From positions 18,559-82,558 of the forward strand of contig JAHBNG010000059.1 of assembly GCA_019217005.1 (NCBI GenBank): a stretch of DNA of 64,000 bases. The letters are read 5' to 3'. The position numbers and the translations under genes were made by a program. The stretch comes from Chloroflexi bacterium TSY (GTDB taxonomy: Bacteria; Chloroflexota; Anaerolineae; Caldilineales; Caldilineaceae). Of the stretch, positions 46,096 through 55,788 are shown in pieces; the stretch's first letter is position 1, and every line of letters starts with the position of its first letter. Below the pieces are notes generated by a model. That model had not been told where the DNA came from, searched no databases, and worked only from the letters and a program-made list of their open reading frames with translations.

Positions 46096-47046
46096 TCATG
46101 ACATTCTGTTCTTGACCATTTTCCACAACCTCTGCATTAAACTAACCACACCACCTCGCTCAACCCGCATCAACACAATCACGATTAGCGCAAAGACCAC
46201 CATGCGCCACTCGCCATATTCGCGCGTCCATTCAAAGAGAATCTGAACCAGCGGTGCGCCAACAATCGGACCAATAAAGCTGCCCAACCCACCGATGGTG
46301 GCCATAATGACAATCTTGCCCATCTCGGTAAACCTCATGGTCACCGGGCTAATTAGCGCAATGTAGTGGGCGTAAAAGACGCCGATGGTGCCGGCAATAC
46401 AACTCGTGATGCTAAAGACAAAGAGCTTCCATCGCGTCGTGTTGACGCCCATTGCTTTCGCCGCAAGCTCGTCATCTTTGATGGCCCGCATAAAGGAGCC
46501 AACAGGTGAAAGAACCAACCAGCGCATAAAGATCAGCGCCACAATCATCAACCCCAGAAAGAGGTAATAGTAGGGTCGAAGGTCGGATAGACCAAAGAGT
46601 GAGGGCACACTCAACCCTGCATCGCCACGAGTTAGGACATAATTCGCTGAGATCGTGATGCGAAATGTTTCGCCAAACGCCCAAGTCGCAATGGCCAGGT
46701 AGATGGTGCGCATCCGCAACACCAGGATGCCCAGAATCAGACCCAACAGCAGCGTGACAATCGGAGCAGCCATCATGCTCAACCAGATAGGCGTGTCGTA
46801 ATGAAAGATGAGTAGGCCTGAGGCATAGCCGCCAATGGTGGCAAAGGCATGATGGGCCAACGAAAACTGACCCGTGTATCCCGCCAGTAGATTCCAACTA
46901 GAGACCAGCACCACATAATAGAAGCTCACGATCAGAATGTGGAGCTGATAACCACGCAGCCCGAAGGGGGCAAACGCCAGCAGAATGGCGACGATCAGCG
47001 ATAGAATGGCTACCCAACGGCTCGTGAACAGATCCAAGATGTGCAC
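46096..47046 (-). CDS. livM: Branched-chain amino acid ABC permease LivM
   Basis: 316 aa from GTG 47046. Eight to ten helices with the LivM signatures LLAGYTGQFSLAHHAFATIG near residue 52 and IKDDELAAKAMGVNTTRWKL near 190, and TIGGLGSFIGPIVGAPLVQI at 255. It forms the channel with LivH, whose gene is 10 kb away (57489-58403). Overlapping order livG-livF-livM on the minus strand with gaps of three bases or less shows a tight operon. Confidence 0.92.
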   Translation of the reverse strand: MHILDLFTSRWVAILSLIVAILLAFAPFGLRGYQLHILIVSFYYVVLVSSWNLLAGYTGQFSLAHHAFATIGGYASGLLIFHYDTPIWLSMMAAPIVTLLLGLILGILVLRMRTIYLAIATWAFGETFRITISANYVLTRGDAGLSVPSLFGLSDLRPYYYLFLGLMIVALIFMRWLVLSPVGSFMRAIKDDELAAKAMGVNTTRWKLFVFSITSCIAGTIGVFYAHYIALISPVTMRFTEMGKIVIMATIGGLGSFIGPIVGAPLVQILFEWTREYGEWRMVVFALIVIVLMRVERGGVVSLMQRLWKMVKNRMS

Positions 47047-47049
47047 GGG

Positions 47050-47793
47050 TCAACCTTCCAAGCATTTCTGAATGATTGCGCGCAGCCGCTCTCCGTCAAA
47101 CTCATCGGCTGGTCCTTCTTCAACCATCACGCCCAGGCTTAGTACATAGACATAATCTGCCAGCTCGACAGCCTTCTCCATGTGGTGATCGACCAACAAC
47201 ACCGTCGCGCCCAGCGCCTCTTTGGTCGCCATGAGGAAGTCATAGGTCTGCTCAGCGATGATCGGGGCAAGCGCGGCAGTCGGTTCATCGACCAAAATCA
47301 GTTGTGGTTCGCTGATGACCTCTTTGGCAATCGAGAGCATCTTGGCCTGGCCGCCACTCAAAGCAGTTGCCTGTCGCCGTCGAAATTCTTTGAGAATGGG
47401 GAACATCTCATAGACCCGCTCCATCTGATTTTGCAAACGAGCCTTGTCTTCACGGAAGATCCAACCACCCATGCGCAGATTCTCTTCCACCGTCAGTTGA
47501 GGAAAGATGTTGATGGCTTGTGGGATATATGAGATACCCAACTGTTTAACCTCGTATGGATCGAGTTCGTTGATCAGCTGATGGTCAAAGCGGATTTCAC
47601 CCGACCAGGGATGCAGAAAGCCAAAGATCGTCTTGAGAGACGTAGACTTGCCGGCCCCATTGGGTCCAATGACCACACTGAGTTGCCCCTGCCTGAGGAC
47701 CATATTGAGTCCTTGCAGAATCTCTACGCCCTCCGTATAACCCGAGCGGACATGAGAGAGTTCCAGTATGGTTGACACGCTACTGTGCATCAT
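47050..47793 (-). CDS. livF: Branched-chain amino acid ABC ATPase LivF
   Basis: 247 aa. Walker A GPNGAGKST, Q-loop GISYIPQAINIFPQLTVEEN, signature ALSGGQAKMLSIAKEV, Walker B LILVDEPTAALAP and the H-loop LLVDHHMEKAVELADYVYVL. The signature reads LSGGQAKM rather than the usual LSGGEQQM, a family-compatible change. It overlaps livG by four bases (47790-47793). Confidence 0.94.
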   Translation of the reverse strand: MMHSSVSTILELSHVRSGYTEGVEILQGLNMVLRQGQLSVVIGPNGAGKSTSLKTIFGFLHPWSGEIRFDHQLINELDPYEVKQLGISYIPQAINIFPQLTVEENLRMGGWIFREDKARLQNQMERVYEMFPILKEFRRRQATALSGGQAKMLSIAKEVISEPQLILVDEPTAALAPIIAEQTYDFLMATKEALGATVLLVDHHMEKAVELADYVYVLSLGVMVEEGPADEFDGERLRAIIQKCLEG

Positions 47794-48533
47794 GAACCAG
47801 TTCCCCCCAGATAGGCTTGAATCACTTGGGGATCTGACGCCACTTCGTCCAAAGAGCCTTGAGCAATCACGGCGCCCTCGGCCAGGGCAGTCACTTGATG
47901 ACAGAGCTTACGGATCTGCTCCATTTCGTGACTGACCAACAAAAAGGCCACGTTTTCTTCTCGGTTTTGCCGCAGAATCAAGTTGTTGATGGTCTCCTTG
48001 ATGACGGGGTTCACGCCAGCGAACGGCTCATCGAGTAGATATAGCCCGATATTGTCGACCATAAAGCCGCGCGCGATCTGAAGGAGTGCCTGTTGACCAC
48101 CGGAAAGGCTTTTGGCTTCTTCATTGGTGAGATGGGTCAGTCCGGTCAGTTCAATCAGTTCCTTGGCCCGCTGGGTAGCTTGGTTCATATCGCCGCCGGT
48201 GTATGGATTGGTGCGGGCAAAGTGTGGAATCATCATGTTCTCCAGCACGGTCATGTTGCCGAAGAGTTTGGGTACTTGGAAGGTTCGCAACATGCCTGCT
48301 TGGGCAATGGCGTTGGGCTGCATCCCTGCAATGGAGTGACCTTGATAACGCACCTGACCACGATCGGCCTTGTAGATACCCGAAATCAGATTGATCACCG
48401 TGGTTTTGCCCGAACCGTTGGGGCCAATCAGGCCGCGAATCTCACCGGATTCGATGGTGAGATCGACGTTATTGACAGCGACCAGACCGCCGAAGCGTTT
48501 GAGGAGACTGGTGATTTCTAGGATCGTGTTCAT
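47790..48533 (-). CDS. livG: Branched-chain amino acid ABC ATPase LivG
   Basis: 247 aa. Walker A GPNGSGKTTVINLISG, signature SLSGGQQALLQIARGFM, Walker B LYLLDEPFAGVNPVI, and ALAEGAVIAQGSLDEVASDP at the end, typical of LivG. First gene of the livGFM half-operon. A MITE (48575-48656) lies in its upstream region, 42 bp before the ATG, and so may alter its promoter. Confidence 0.94.
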   Translation of the reverse strand: MNTILEITSLLKRFGGLVAVNNVDLTIESGEIRGLIGPNGSGKTTVINLISGIYKADRGQVRYQGHSIAGMQPNAIAQAGMLRTFQVPKLFGNMTVLENMMIPHFARTNPYTGGDMNQATQRAKELIELTGLTHLTNEEAKSLSGGQQALLQIARGFMVDNIGLYLLDEPFAGVNPVIKETINNLILRQNREENVAFLLVSHEMEQIRKLCHQVTALAEGAVIAQGSLDEVASDPQVIQAYLGGTGS

Positions 48534-48574
48534 TGAGAAACTGTGCTCATTTAATAACAGGGTTTCCTATGGTA

Positions 48575-48656
48575 TACTGAACACTGCCATAAATTCAAAA
48601 TAAATTCGGCTGTTCTCCTCGACTCATAACGGTCAAATTTATGAGCGAGTGCGGTA
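48575..48656. repeat. 82-bp MITE, second copy of the TA-site family
   Basis: Ends TACTGAACACTGCC (48575) and GTGCGGTA (to 48656); core AATAAATTCGGCTGTTCTCC with an inverted partner GGTCAAATTTAT. About three quarters identical to 41214-41306 read in reverse, with the loop flipped. Located between livG and the antitoxin-like gene. Confidence 0.7.
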
Positions 48657-48701
48657 TATAATGTGTTTAACCAATAACGTCTCTAGGCGGGGAATTCGAA
48701 T

Positions 48702-49067
48702 ATGATAACACAAGTGAACCCTCGGATTATAGCAGTGGCCAGAATAATAGAGAGCTTTACAGAAAGTGAACTCTCCCAGTTACTTGATCTAGTTCCTGTT
48801 TTGCGTCAACGCGCTACTGATGCACAAGAGAATGAGAATCAAGATGAAGTTGTGGCATACTTTCGTCAGTTAATCCAAGAACAAGAACGAACGAATCCTT
48901 TAAGTATCACGAATGAGTTCATTAATGGTATGCCGTATGATGAATACTTTGCGCTTTCTGAAGCAGAACAGGATGCTATTTGGGAGCAAATTTTTGCGGA
49001 TGCAGAAATCGATATGGAAACGATTCCCGAAATCGACGTAATTTTCAATGCTCACGTGCCTTCTTGA
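48702..49067 (+). CDS. Antitoxin-like small acidic protein
   Basis: 121 aa, strongly acidic with predicted helices (ESFTESELSQLLDLVPVLRQ; DEYFALSEAEQDAIWEQIFA). The gene overlaps by 20 bases the start of a PIN-like gene (49048), the arrangement of type II toxin-antitoxin pairs. I recognise no named antitoxin family. The partner is disrupted by a MITE, so the system is probably no longer active. Confidence 0.55.
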   Translation: MITQVNPRIIAVARIIESFTESELSQLLDLVPVLRQRATDAQENENQDEVVAYFRQLIQEQERTNPLSITNEFINGMPYDEYFALSEAEQDAIWEQIFADAEIDMETIPEIDVIFNAHVPS

Positions 49068-49786
49068 CAAAAATATTGTTCGTCGCGGAATTGAGGCAAT
49101 TGGTAAGATACGCACAGGCCGTTCTCTAACTGAAGAGGAACATTCGACCTTAAACTTGCTTTCCACTGCCGGACGAAAAACAAGACTCAGTAGATCCAAA
49201 TTTCAGGTTTTGAGAGAGAATTCTGGCTAAACAGTTGACATAAATACAAATTTGCCGGTCGATATCTAGTTTTTGCGTTAGATTTGGGCGATTTTCAGAT
49301 ATGAAATAGGTTGTTTTCTGTAACCGAAATCTGAATAAATGACTCCAAAATCCCTGCAATCTCGACTGAAAATCGCCAAAAACGCCAAATTTGGATCTAC
49401 TGAGACTGTATATCTCCATTGAGACTGAAAATATTCTGGCTCGATATGGTCCTCATCCTGATATACAGATTTTCTAACCACTTGTTTCGATAATACGTCC
49501 AGCCCGATATTTCACGCGTTGGTCACGTCGCCTACGCAACTATGGCTTTACAGGCGAGGATGCAAAGATTTTGGCTTACGGTACATTTGCTATTGAGTCA
49601 GGATTAGCTTTATTGGGCTCAGACAAAATTGTCACATTGGATCAGCCGATGATCAATCACGTAAATTCACTCCATCCTGGGTTAATTGAGCGCTTGAGAG
49701 CAATGTGCGATCAGCTAACTGAACCTTACGCATCAGCTACTTTCCCACATGTTTGCCCACCAGAGGCCGTTTTGGCAAAAGACTGA
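49048..49786 (+). pseudogene. PIN-like toxin gene broken by a MITE
   Basis: The N-terminal part MLTCLLDKNIVRRGIEAIG starts like a PIN domain (Asp after the first strand) and runs to AGRKTR at 49186. After the MITE the frame resumes as LYISIETENILARYGPHPDI. A TAA at about 49476-49478 follows; the frame continues PARYFTRWSRRLRNYGFTGE and GSDKIVTLDQPMINHVNSL, ending at 49786. Excising the MITE with one GAC joins the two sides in frame (AGRKTR-LYIS). The later stop is a second lesion. Joined length would be about 174 aa. Confidence 0.7.
49187..49403. repeat. 217-bp MITE with GAC target duplication
   Basis: Inverted ends TCAGTAGATCCAAATTT (49187-49203) and AAATTTGGATCTACTGA (49387-49403), 17 bp and perfect. 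Flanking direct repeat GAC (49184-49186, 49404-49406). No coding capacity. Only one copy in the window. Confidence 0.82.
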
Positions 49787-49909
49787 TAATAAACCCAAAT
49801 TATGTGGTACTGTTTACAGGGTAACTGATCGAACCGGTTTGAGATCTGGCCATAGCCTGAGAATCTTGTCTCTATTTCGAGTCATCAGTCAACGGTGAAC
49901 CGCTATCCT

Positions 49910-50947
49910 CTATGTAATCGGCAAACTATCCGTCGCAAAGAGCTTTTCGATACTTTCTGGTGCAATGTCAGATGTTTCCTCATGCAGAAAGCAGGCAACG
50001 CCGCGATGAGCATGGGTCTGGTAAATCGATGGAACCTTTTCTCGGCATTGTTCCATGACAGCCGGACAGCGATCAGCAAATTTACAGCCAATATGATCGA
50101 CCGCGGGACGGACGACGGCGGCTGTTTCACCTCCTCCTTGGTGCCAGGTGCGTTCCGGCACAGCTTGAGGAATGGAATCCATCAGCAGTTGTGTATAGGG
50201 ATGTTGCGGTTCGTTCACGACCAGGTCTACATCGCCCACTTCGACCACCGCTCCATGATAAAGTACAAGCATATTGTGGCTGATTTGATACCCGGTTGCC
50301 AGGTCGTGGGTAATATAAATGATGGAGATGCCGTACTCCTCGTTCAGGCGTTGCAAGTTGCTTAGAATTGTGGCACGTAGAGAGGCATCCACCATAGAAA
50401 CTGGTTCATCAGCAACGATCAGCTTGGGATTGAGTAGCAGTGCCCGCGCCACCATAACACGCTGACGTTGTCCCCCGCTCATCTGATGTGGATAGCGGCC
50501 TAATGTCTCCTCTGGGCGCAATCCGACCGTCTCCAAGGCACCCTCAATCTTCGCATATGCTTCATTTTTTGAACTGACCAGATTGAACTTCCGCAATGGC
50601 TTGAGCAGCACATGATCCACCCGGTAAAATGGATTGTAAACGCCAAACGGATCCTGAAAGATGAATTGAACGTCGAGCAAGAATCTGCGGTGTTCCTCCT
50701 TGTTCATGCGGTGAACGTTTTGGCCACGATAGAGTACCTGGCCTTCTGTTGGTGTTTCTAACCCTAACAATAGACGCGCCAAGGTCGTCTTGCCACTACC
50801 ACTCTCCCCAACAATGGCCGTTATGAGTGGTGGATCCTCATGGAGCATCATGCTAAATTTTTCCAATGCCACGGTCTGATTCTTGTCAAACAGTCCACCA
50901 CCGAAAACCTTTGTCACATTCCGAAACTCGATCAGCGGAACGGTCAT
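49910..50947 (-). CDS. oppF: Oligopeptide ABC ATPase (OppF type)
   Basis: 345 aa. Walker A GESGSGKTTLARLLLGL, Q-loop DVQFIFQDPFGVYNP, signature QMSGGQRQRVMVARAL, Walker B LIVADEPVSMVDASLR, and the C-terminal motif GCKFADRCPAVMEQC. Last gene of the opp cluster (binding protein, oppB, oppC, oppD, oppF, all minus strand). Overlaps oppD by four bases. Confidence 0.94.
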   Translation of the reverse strand: MTVPLIEFRNVTKVFGGGLFDKNQTVALEKFSMMLHEDPPLITAIVGESGSGKTTLARLLLGLETPTEGQVLYRGQNVHRMNKEEHRRFLLDVQFIFQDPFGVYNPFYRVDHVLLKPLRKFNLVSSKNEAYAKIEGALETVGLRPEETLGRYPHQMSGGQRQRVMVARALLLNPKLIVADEPVSMVDASLRATILSNLQRLNEEYGISIIYITHDLATGYQISHNMLVLYHGAVVEVGDVDLVVNEPQHPYTQLLMDSIPQAVPERTWHQGGGETAAVVRPAVDHIGCKFADRCPAVMEQCREKVPSIYQTHAHRGVACFLHEETSDIAPESIEKLFATDSLPIT

Positions 50948-51912
50948 GGGATCTCCTCCAGTAGATGACAGGCAGCCAGCCGTCCCGATGTGACTTCAAT
51001 CAATGATGGGGTCTGCATGGTGCATGGCTCAAATGTGTGGGGACAGCGTGGATTGAATGCACACCCTGGTGGCAGATTCAACAGTTGAGGCGCCAACCCC
51101 GGCACACCACGCAAGCGCTTTTTGCCTTTGGTAGACGGTAACGACTCAACCAACATGCGCGTATAGGGGTGTTGTGCGTCGATCAATGCGTCGCGGACAG
51201 GCGAAATCTCAACAAGCCGCCCTGCATACATAACGCCCAGCCGATCGACGGTTTGAGCCATCAGACCCATGTCGTGGCCAATTAGAATGATGGAAGCCCC
51301 CAGCTCTTCCTGAACGGTTCGCAATGTCTCCATGACGCGTTTCTGGACAACCACGTCCAAAGCGCTCGTTGGCTCATCCGCAATGATGACCTGGGGCTGC
51401 AAACTGATGGCAATCGCCATCGCGACCCGTTGTTTCATTCCACCGCTCAGAGTATGGGCATGCATATCGGCCACCTCTGGTCGTAACCCGACTTGCTCCA
51501 AGAGATCGGATATGTACTGATCTGCTTCGGGCTTTGTCATCGCAATATCGTGATCGCGAATGCCGTCCCATATCTGCTCACGAATCAGCGTCACCGGATT
51601 GAGCGAATTCATGGCTCCCTGTGGCATCAATGATATTTCGGACAAACGAATGGCGCGATATTCCCGTCGTGAGAGTCCGGTTAACTCTCGATCATCCAAC
51701 CAGATTTTGCCACCAACAATACGGCCCGGTTTTTGAATCATTCCAACGATTGCCATACCCAGGGTTGTCTTGCCGGAGCCAGACTCGCCCACCAATCCCA
51801 ATGTTTCGCCTTTGTGCAGGTCAAAACTGACCTGGTTGACCGCGTTGACGGGACCGCGTGATGTCTCATATTGGACCTGCAACTCGCGCACACGCAAAAT
51901 CGGTTCACTCAT
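50944..51912 (-). CDS. oppD: Oligopeptide ABC ATPase (OppD type)
   Basis: 322 aa. Walker A GESGSGKTTLGMAIVG, Q-loop EISLMPQGAMNSLNP, signature TLSGGMKQRVAMAIAI, Walker B VIIADEPTSALDVVV, and GCAFNPRCPHTFEPC at the end. Pairs with OppF as a heterodimer to drive peptide uptake. It overlaps oppC by four bases (51909-51912). Confidence 0.94.
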   Translation of the reverse strand: MSEPILRVRELQVQYETSRGPVNAVNQVSFDLHKGETLGLVGESGSGKTTLGMAIVGMIQKPGRIVGGKIWLDDRELTGLSRREYRAIRLSEISLMPQGAMNSLNPVTLIREQIWDGIRDHDIAMTKPEADQYISDLLEQVGLRPEVADMHAHTLSGGMKQRVAMAIAISLQPQVIIADEPTSALDVVVQKRVMETLRTVQEELGASIILIGHDMGLMAQTVDRLGVMYAGRLVEISPVRDALIDAQHPYTRMLVESLPSTKGKKRLRGVPGLAPQLLNLPPGCAFNPRCPHTFEPCTMQTPSLIEVTSGRLAACHLLEEIP

Positions 51913-52826
51913 ACGCGCTCCCTCACGCGGGGGTTGGCAATTTCATCCAACCCCATCGAGAGCAAGAAGAGTCCCATAAAGAGGATGGAAATTGCGACAA
52001 TCGGCGGAAGCCACCACCACCACCAGCGGTTGATCACAGCGCCATCCAGGATCGCCCAATAGATGGTCATCCCCAGAGTGGGTGAATCCAATGGACCCAA
52101 CCCCAATGCCTCTAGACCGATAGAGGCGAGTACAGCTGCCGAGACAGAGGCAACCAACGAGGCTGCCAAGAACGGCAACAGATTGGGCATCAGTTCCAAA
52201 AAGATGATCTCATTGCTGCTCATGCCTGAGAGTCGTGCCACTTCTACATAAGGACGTTGGCGTAAGGTCAACACTTGAGAGCGAATGATACGTGCGGGAC
52301 GCAACCAGGCGATAACGCCCACAATCAGCGCCATCCCAGCGACGGTCATATGCCCAGCAAAAGCGATGCCCAGGATGATCAGGACCATCAAACCAGGAAT
52401 GGTCAGACCGACATCGACGGCGCCGTTGATCATGGCGTCAATCTTGCCACCGTAATAACCAGAGACAAATCCCAGCACAGTGCCAATCGTGACACCAATC
52501 AGGCCAGCGATGAGGCCGATGGTCAGTGTCAGGGGAATGCCCGCAATGATGGTCACGAATAGATCTCGCCCCAGCCGGTCGGTGCCAAAGGGATAGTCGG
52601 CTGATGGTGACAAGAGTGGTGGTGCAGACAATGGATAGGCATCCTCGGCGTCGGTGATCATGGCATCAATCACAGCAAAGAGCAGAAGTCCGACCAAGAG
52701 CAGAATGCCCCAGACAAGATTCGGGTTGCGTGCCAAAAAGCGACGCAGATCGCCGAGTTGTTCACGGCGGGTACTCTGATAGGCACTTCGTGTCGGACGC
52801 ACTTGGTGCCCAGCGATTGTACTCAT
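51909..52826 (-). CDS. oppC: Oligopeptide ABC permease (OppC type)
   Basis: 305 aa, six helices. It has DYPFGTDRLGRDLFVTIIAG near residue 80, and the EAA loop EVARLSGMSSNEIIFLELMP. A hydrophobic WWWWLPPIVAISILFMGLFL segment lies near the C-terminus. It forms the channel with OppB encoded just upstream (17-bp gap). Confidence 0.93.
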   Translation of the reverse strand: MSTIAGHQVRPTRSAYQSTRREQLGDLRRFLARNPNLVWGILLLVGLLLFAVIDAMITDAEDAYPLSAPPLLSPSADYPFGTDRLGRDLFVTIIAGIPLTLTIGLIAGLIGVTIGTVLGFVSGYYGGKIDAMINGAVDVGLTIPGLMVLIILGIAFAGHMTVAGMALIVGVIAWLRPARIIRSQVLTLRQRPYVEVARLSGMSSNEIIFLELMPNLLPFLAASLVASVSAAVLASIGLEALGLGPLDSPTLGMTIYWAILDGAVINRWWWWWLPPIVAISILFMGLFLLSMGLDEIANPRVRERV

Positions 52827-52843
52827 AGTGCTACCTTTGTTTG

Positions 52844-53851
52844 CTACCGCTTGCTATCATATGAAATCCGTGGATCGAGCCAGGGGTAGAGTATATCGAG
52901 CAGAAGCGTGGCGACGCCGATCGAGACAATGGAGAAAAAGACGATTCCTTGGACCAAAAAATAGTCGGTTTCGCGAATGGCGCGCCAGAGTAGCGTGCCG
53001 ATTCCTGGATATTGAAAGACGATCTCAACAAGCACTGCCCCCGAAATTAGATAGCCCAACACCAAAGCCAATCCCGTTACTTGCGGTAGAATGGCGTTGC
53101 GGACAGCATAGCGCATAAAGAGCGTTCGTTCGCTCACCCCTTTCGCTTCAGCAAAGATCATATAATCTTCCCCACGAGTCGTCACCATCATGGCGCGCAT
53201 GCCCAACGCCCAACCGCCGATTTGGGCCAGAACAATCGATGCCGCGGGCAGAATTGAATGCTTCACAACATCCAGAAAGAATTCCACGCTGTATTCGGGT
53301 ATGGTTCCACGGGTGTAGCCCCCGCCAGACGGGAGCCAATGCACGGCAAAGGAAAAGATGTAGAGCAATACCAACCCAAGTAGGTAATAGGGAATCGCAT
53401 GCATCGTAATCAAGGGTGGGAAGAGCCACTGTATGGCCCGAGGGGCACGCGGCCACCCAAAAAGTGCCCCCAAAAAGGTACCCAGAAAGAAGGAGAGAAG
53501 AAACGATACACCTCGCAGCCCCAAAGTCCACGGCAACGCGTCCAGCAACATATCGACCACGCGATTCGGATAGTGGGCAATGGAGTAGTTGAAGTCCAGG
53601 CGGGCCAAATCTCCAAGATAGTTGAAATATTGGAGATAAAGAGGTTGGTCCAGCCCAAATTTCTCTTCGTAGACCCGAATAATCTCTTCTAACCCAGCCT
53701 GTACACTACCCCCGATCGTGGCCTCGAACATCAATTTGTCGCGGATGGGATCCTGGCCAGAAAGACGCGGCAGAAAAAAGTTAACGGTCGCCGCCAGCCA
53801 GACAATGATAAAAAAGAAGAAAATTCGACGAATGAGGTAGTCAATGCGCAA
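52844..53851 (-). CDS. oppB: Oligopeptide ABC permease (OppB type)
   Basis: 335 aa. N-terminal RIDYLIRRIFFFFIIVWLAA helix, FFLPRLSGQDPIRDKL, EAA loop AEAKGVSERTLFMRYAVRNA, and FQYPGIGTLLWRAIRETDYF at the end. The longer first periplasmic loop (residues 50-90) is usual for OppB. Follows the binding-protein gene after about 100 bp. Confidence 0.93.
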   Translation of the reverse strand: MRIDYLIRRIFFFFIIVWLAATVNFFLPRLSGQDPIRDKLMFEATIGGSVQAGLEEIIRVYEEKFGLDQPLYLQYFNYLGDLARLDFNYSIAHYPNRVVDMLLDALPWTLGLRGVSFLLSFFLGTFLGALFGWPRAPRAIQWLFPPLITMHAIPYYLLGLVLLYIFSFAVHWLPSGGGYTRGTIPEYSVEFFLDVVKHSILPAASIVLAQIGGWALGMRAMMVTTRGEDYMIFAEAKGVSERTLFMRYAVRNAILPQVTGLALVLGYLISGAVLVEIVFQYPGIGTLLWRAIRETDYFLVQGIVFFSIVSIGVATLLLDILYPWLDPRISYDSKR

Positions 53852-53954
53852 GATTGGTTATTTCCTCTATAGTGTGGGAAAAGATGACAAGATGATCGGT
53901 ATCGTCCAGCCATCTTGTCGTCCAAGTCATCCAGTCATCTTTTCATCACCCGTC

Positions 53955-55788
53955 CTATTCGGCGTCTGTGGCTTTCAAATTCCACAAGACCATCTCGTGG
54001 GTCAAGTGCCAGGCCGCGCCATTCACATACTCGTTGCCATCGACAGGCCAGTTGGTCCAATAGGTTTCGTTGTAGGGAATGCGGTGATAGAGTTCGGTCA
54101 GGGGGATATCGGGCAGATCTTTGAGCCAGAGTTCCATTCCCTGGTAGAAAAGATCTTCCAACGTTTCGAAGTCGTCCATTGGTGTCACGAAGACTTGATC
54201 AACAATCGCATCATACTCATCGTTGGTCCACTTAGAGAAGTTGACCTGATGGTGACCGGGGACGGCCTTGCTGGCGCTCTGGTAGAGCCGCATGGTGTAA
54301 TAGGGATCCTTCACGCTGCCGCCATGACCAAAAAATTGAACTTCATACTCGCCTTTGGAGAAGCGATCCAAATAATCGGGTGGATTGGTAGAGGTGACCT
54401 CAATGCCCTGATTTTTGAGCTGCTCCGCCACAACCAAACCCATGCCGCTCAGGAAGGTCGGAATGCGGGCTTCGATGGTGAACGGTGTCCCATCTGGCTT
54501 CATCCATTGGTCTCCGGCCTTCGTGAACCCAGCTTCCTCTAACAAGGCAGTTCCTTTCTCTGGATTAAACTCGGAGGTATTGTACTCCTCCAACAGGGGT
54601 TCGATTTTGTCGAAATAGCGTTGGAGCGGCGGGTAGGGCGGCATGGGAATGCGTGAAACCGTGTTCGCCCCCGACCAGCCAACCTCGACGACTTGCTCGC
54701 GGTCGATAAAGTAGCTCAACGCCCAGCGTACCCGTGCGTCGTCGAATGGCGGTTGCGCGGTATTGACGTACAATGGAGATAGGCCACCAATCCAAGTAAC
54801 CGTACGGTGCCCCCTGGCCTGAATGAGTGGTGACTTTATCGTTCTGACCAAAGATAGTGGGGAACGATGTGGGGGCCATTGTAAAGCCTGCATCGACCTC
54901 GTTGTTGATAAAGGCTTGAATTGCCTGCTGCTCTGGTGGTGAAGGGAGACGCACGATCCGCTCGATCTCTGGCATGGGTGCCAGACCCTGTTCGGCAGCC
55001 CACCAGCTGTCGCGGCGATCATAGACCTTCTGCTCGGGTGATGCAGCAATGACTTCGAATGGTCCTGTGGTCACGGGCCATCCCTTTTCTATGTCAAAAG
55101 CTGTAAAGGTAGTCCAATCCTGTCCTTCGTAGACATGCTTGGGCACAATGTAGACACCAATATCATACTTGTAACTCATGAAGTAGAAAAAGCGCGGCGC
55201 CGGCACTTTGAGTTGAATCACCACCGTAGTATCATCTGTGGCTGTGGCACTCTCCACAAACTGCTGGACGTCGACACCCCAGCGCACGTCTGAGCCGAGT
55301 TTGGTGAGCTCGGTCAATGAAAAGGCAACATCTTCAGCCGAGAAGGCAACGCCATCGCTCCACTCAATCCCCTCACGAGTCTTGATGGTCAACTCGGTAA
55401 AGTCATCGTTGTAAGAATAACTTTCCGCCAACCACATCAACTCTTCATCGGCAAAGGCGCTGTAAAATGCAAGGGGTTCATAGATGATGTTGGGGCCTGA
55501 TTGGTGATTGGCACCAATGGCATAGGGATTCCAAAGTTCATGATCCACATATTGCCCCTCACGACCGCCTCCCATGATAATATGGGTGCGATTGCGAGGC
55601 ACCTCCCTGATATCGCCAGACATTGCTGCATCACTCGCTTGAGCATCGGAGGCTGCATCCGCGCTGTCGCCCGTTTGATCGCCTGTCGCTGGAGCAGAGC
55701 CACCACAGGCAGCGAGCAAAATCATTGTCGCAAAAAGCAGAAATACGAGCAGGTTGCGTGAAGTCATGTGCATACGCAGTTGTCTCAT
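53955..55788 (-). pseudogene. Oligopeptide-binding lipoprotein, one frameshift
   Basis: ATG 55788 with AAAGGAG just upstream. Lipobox ILLAACGGSA with Cys28, then family 5 binding protein motifs such as DFTELTIKTREGIEWSDGVA. The frame breaks in a run of five G near 54822 (TTHSGQG), and the other frame carries on HRTVTWIGGLSPLYVNTAQP, PPFDDARVRWALSYFIDREQ, to a stop at 53955. Joined it is about 610 aa, a normal length. A single-base homopolymer indel makes an assembly error as likely as true loss; all other opp genes are intact. Confidence 0.85.
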
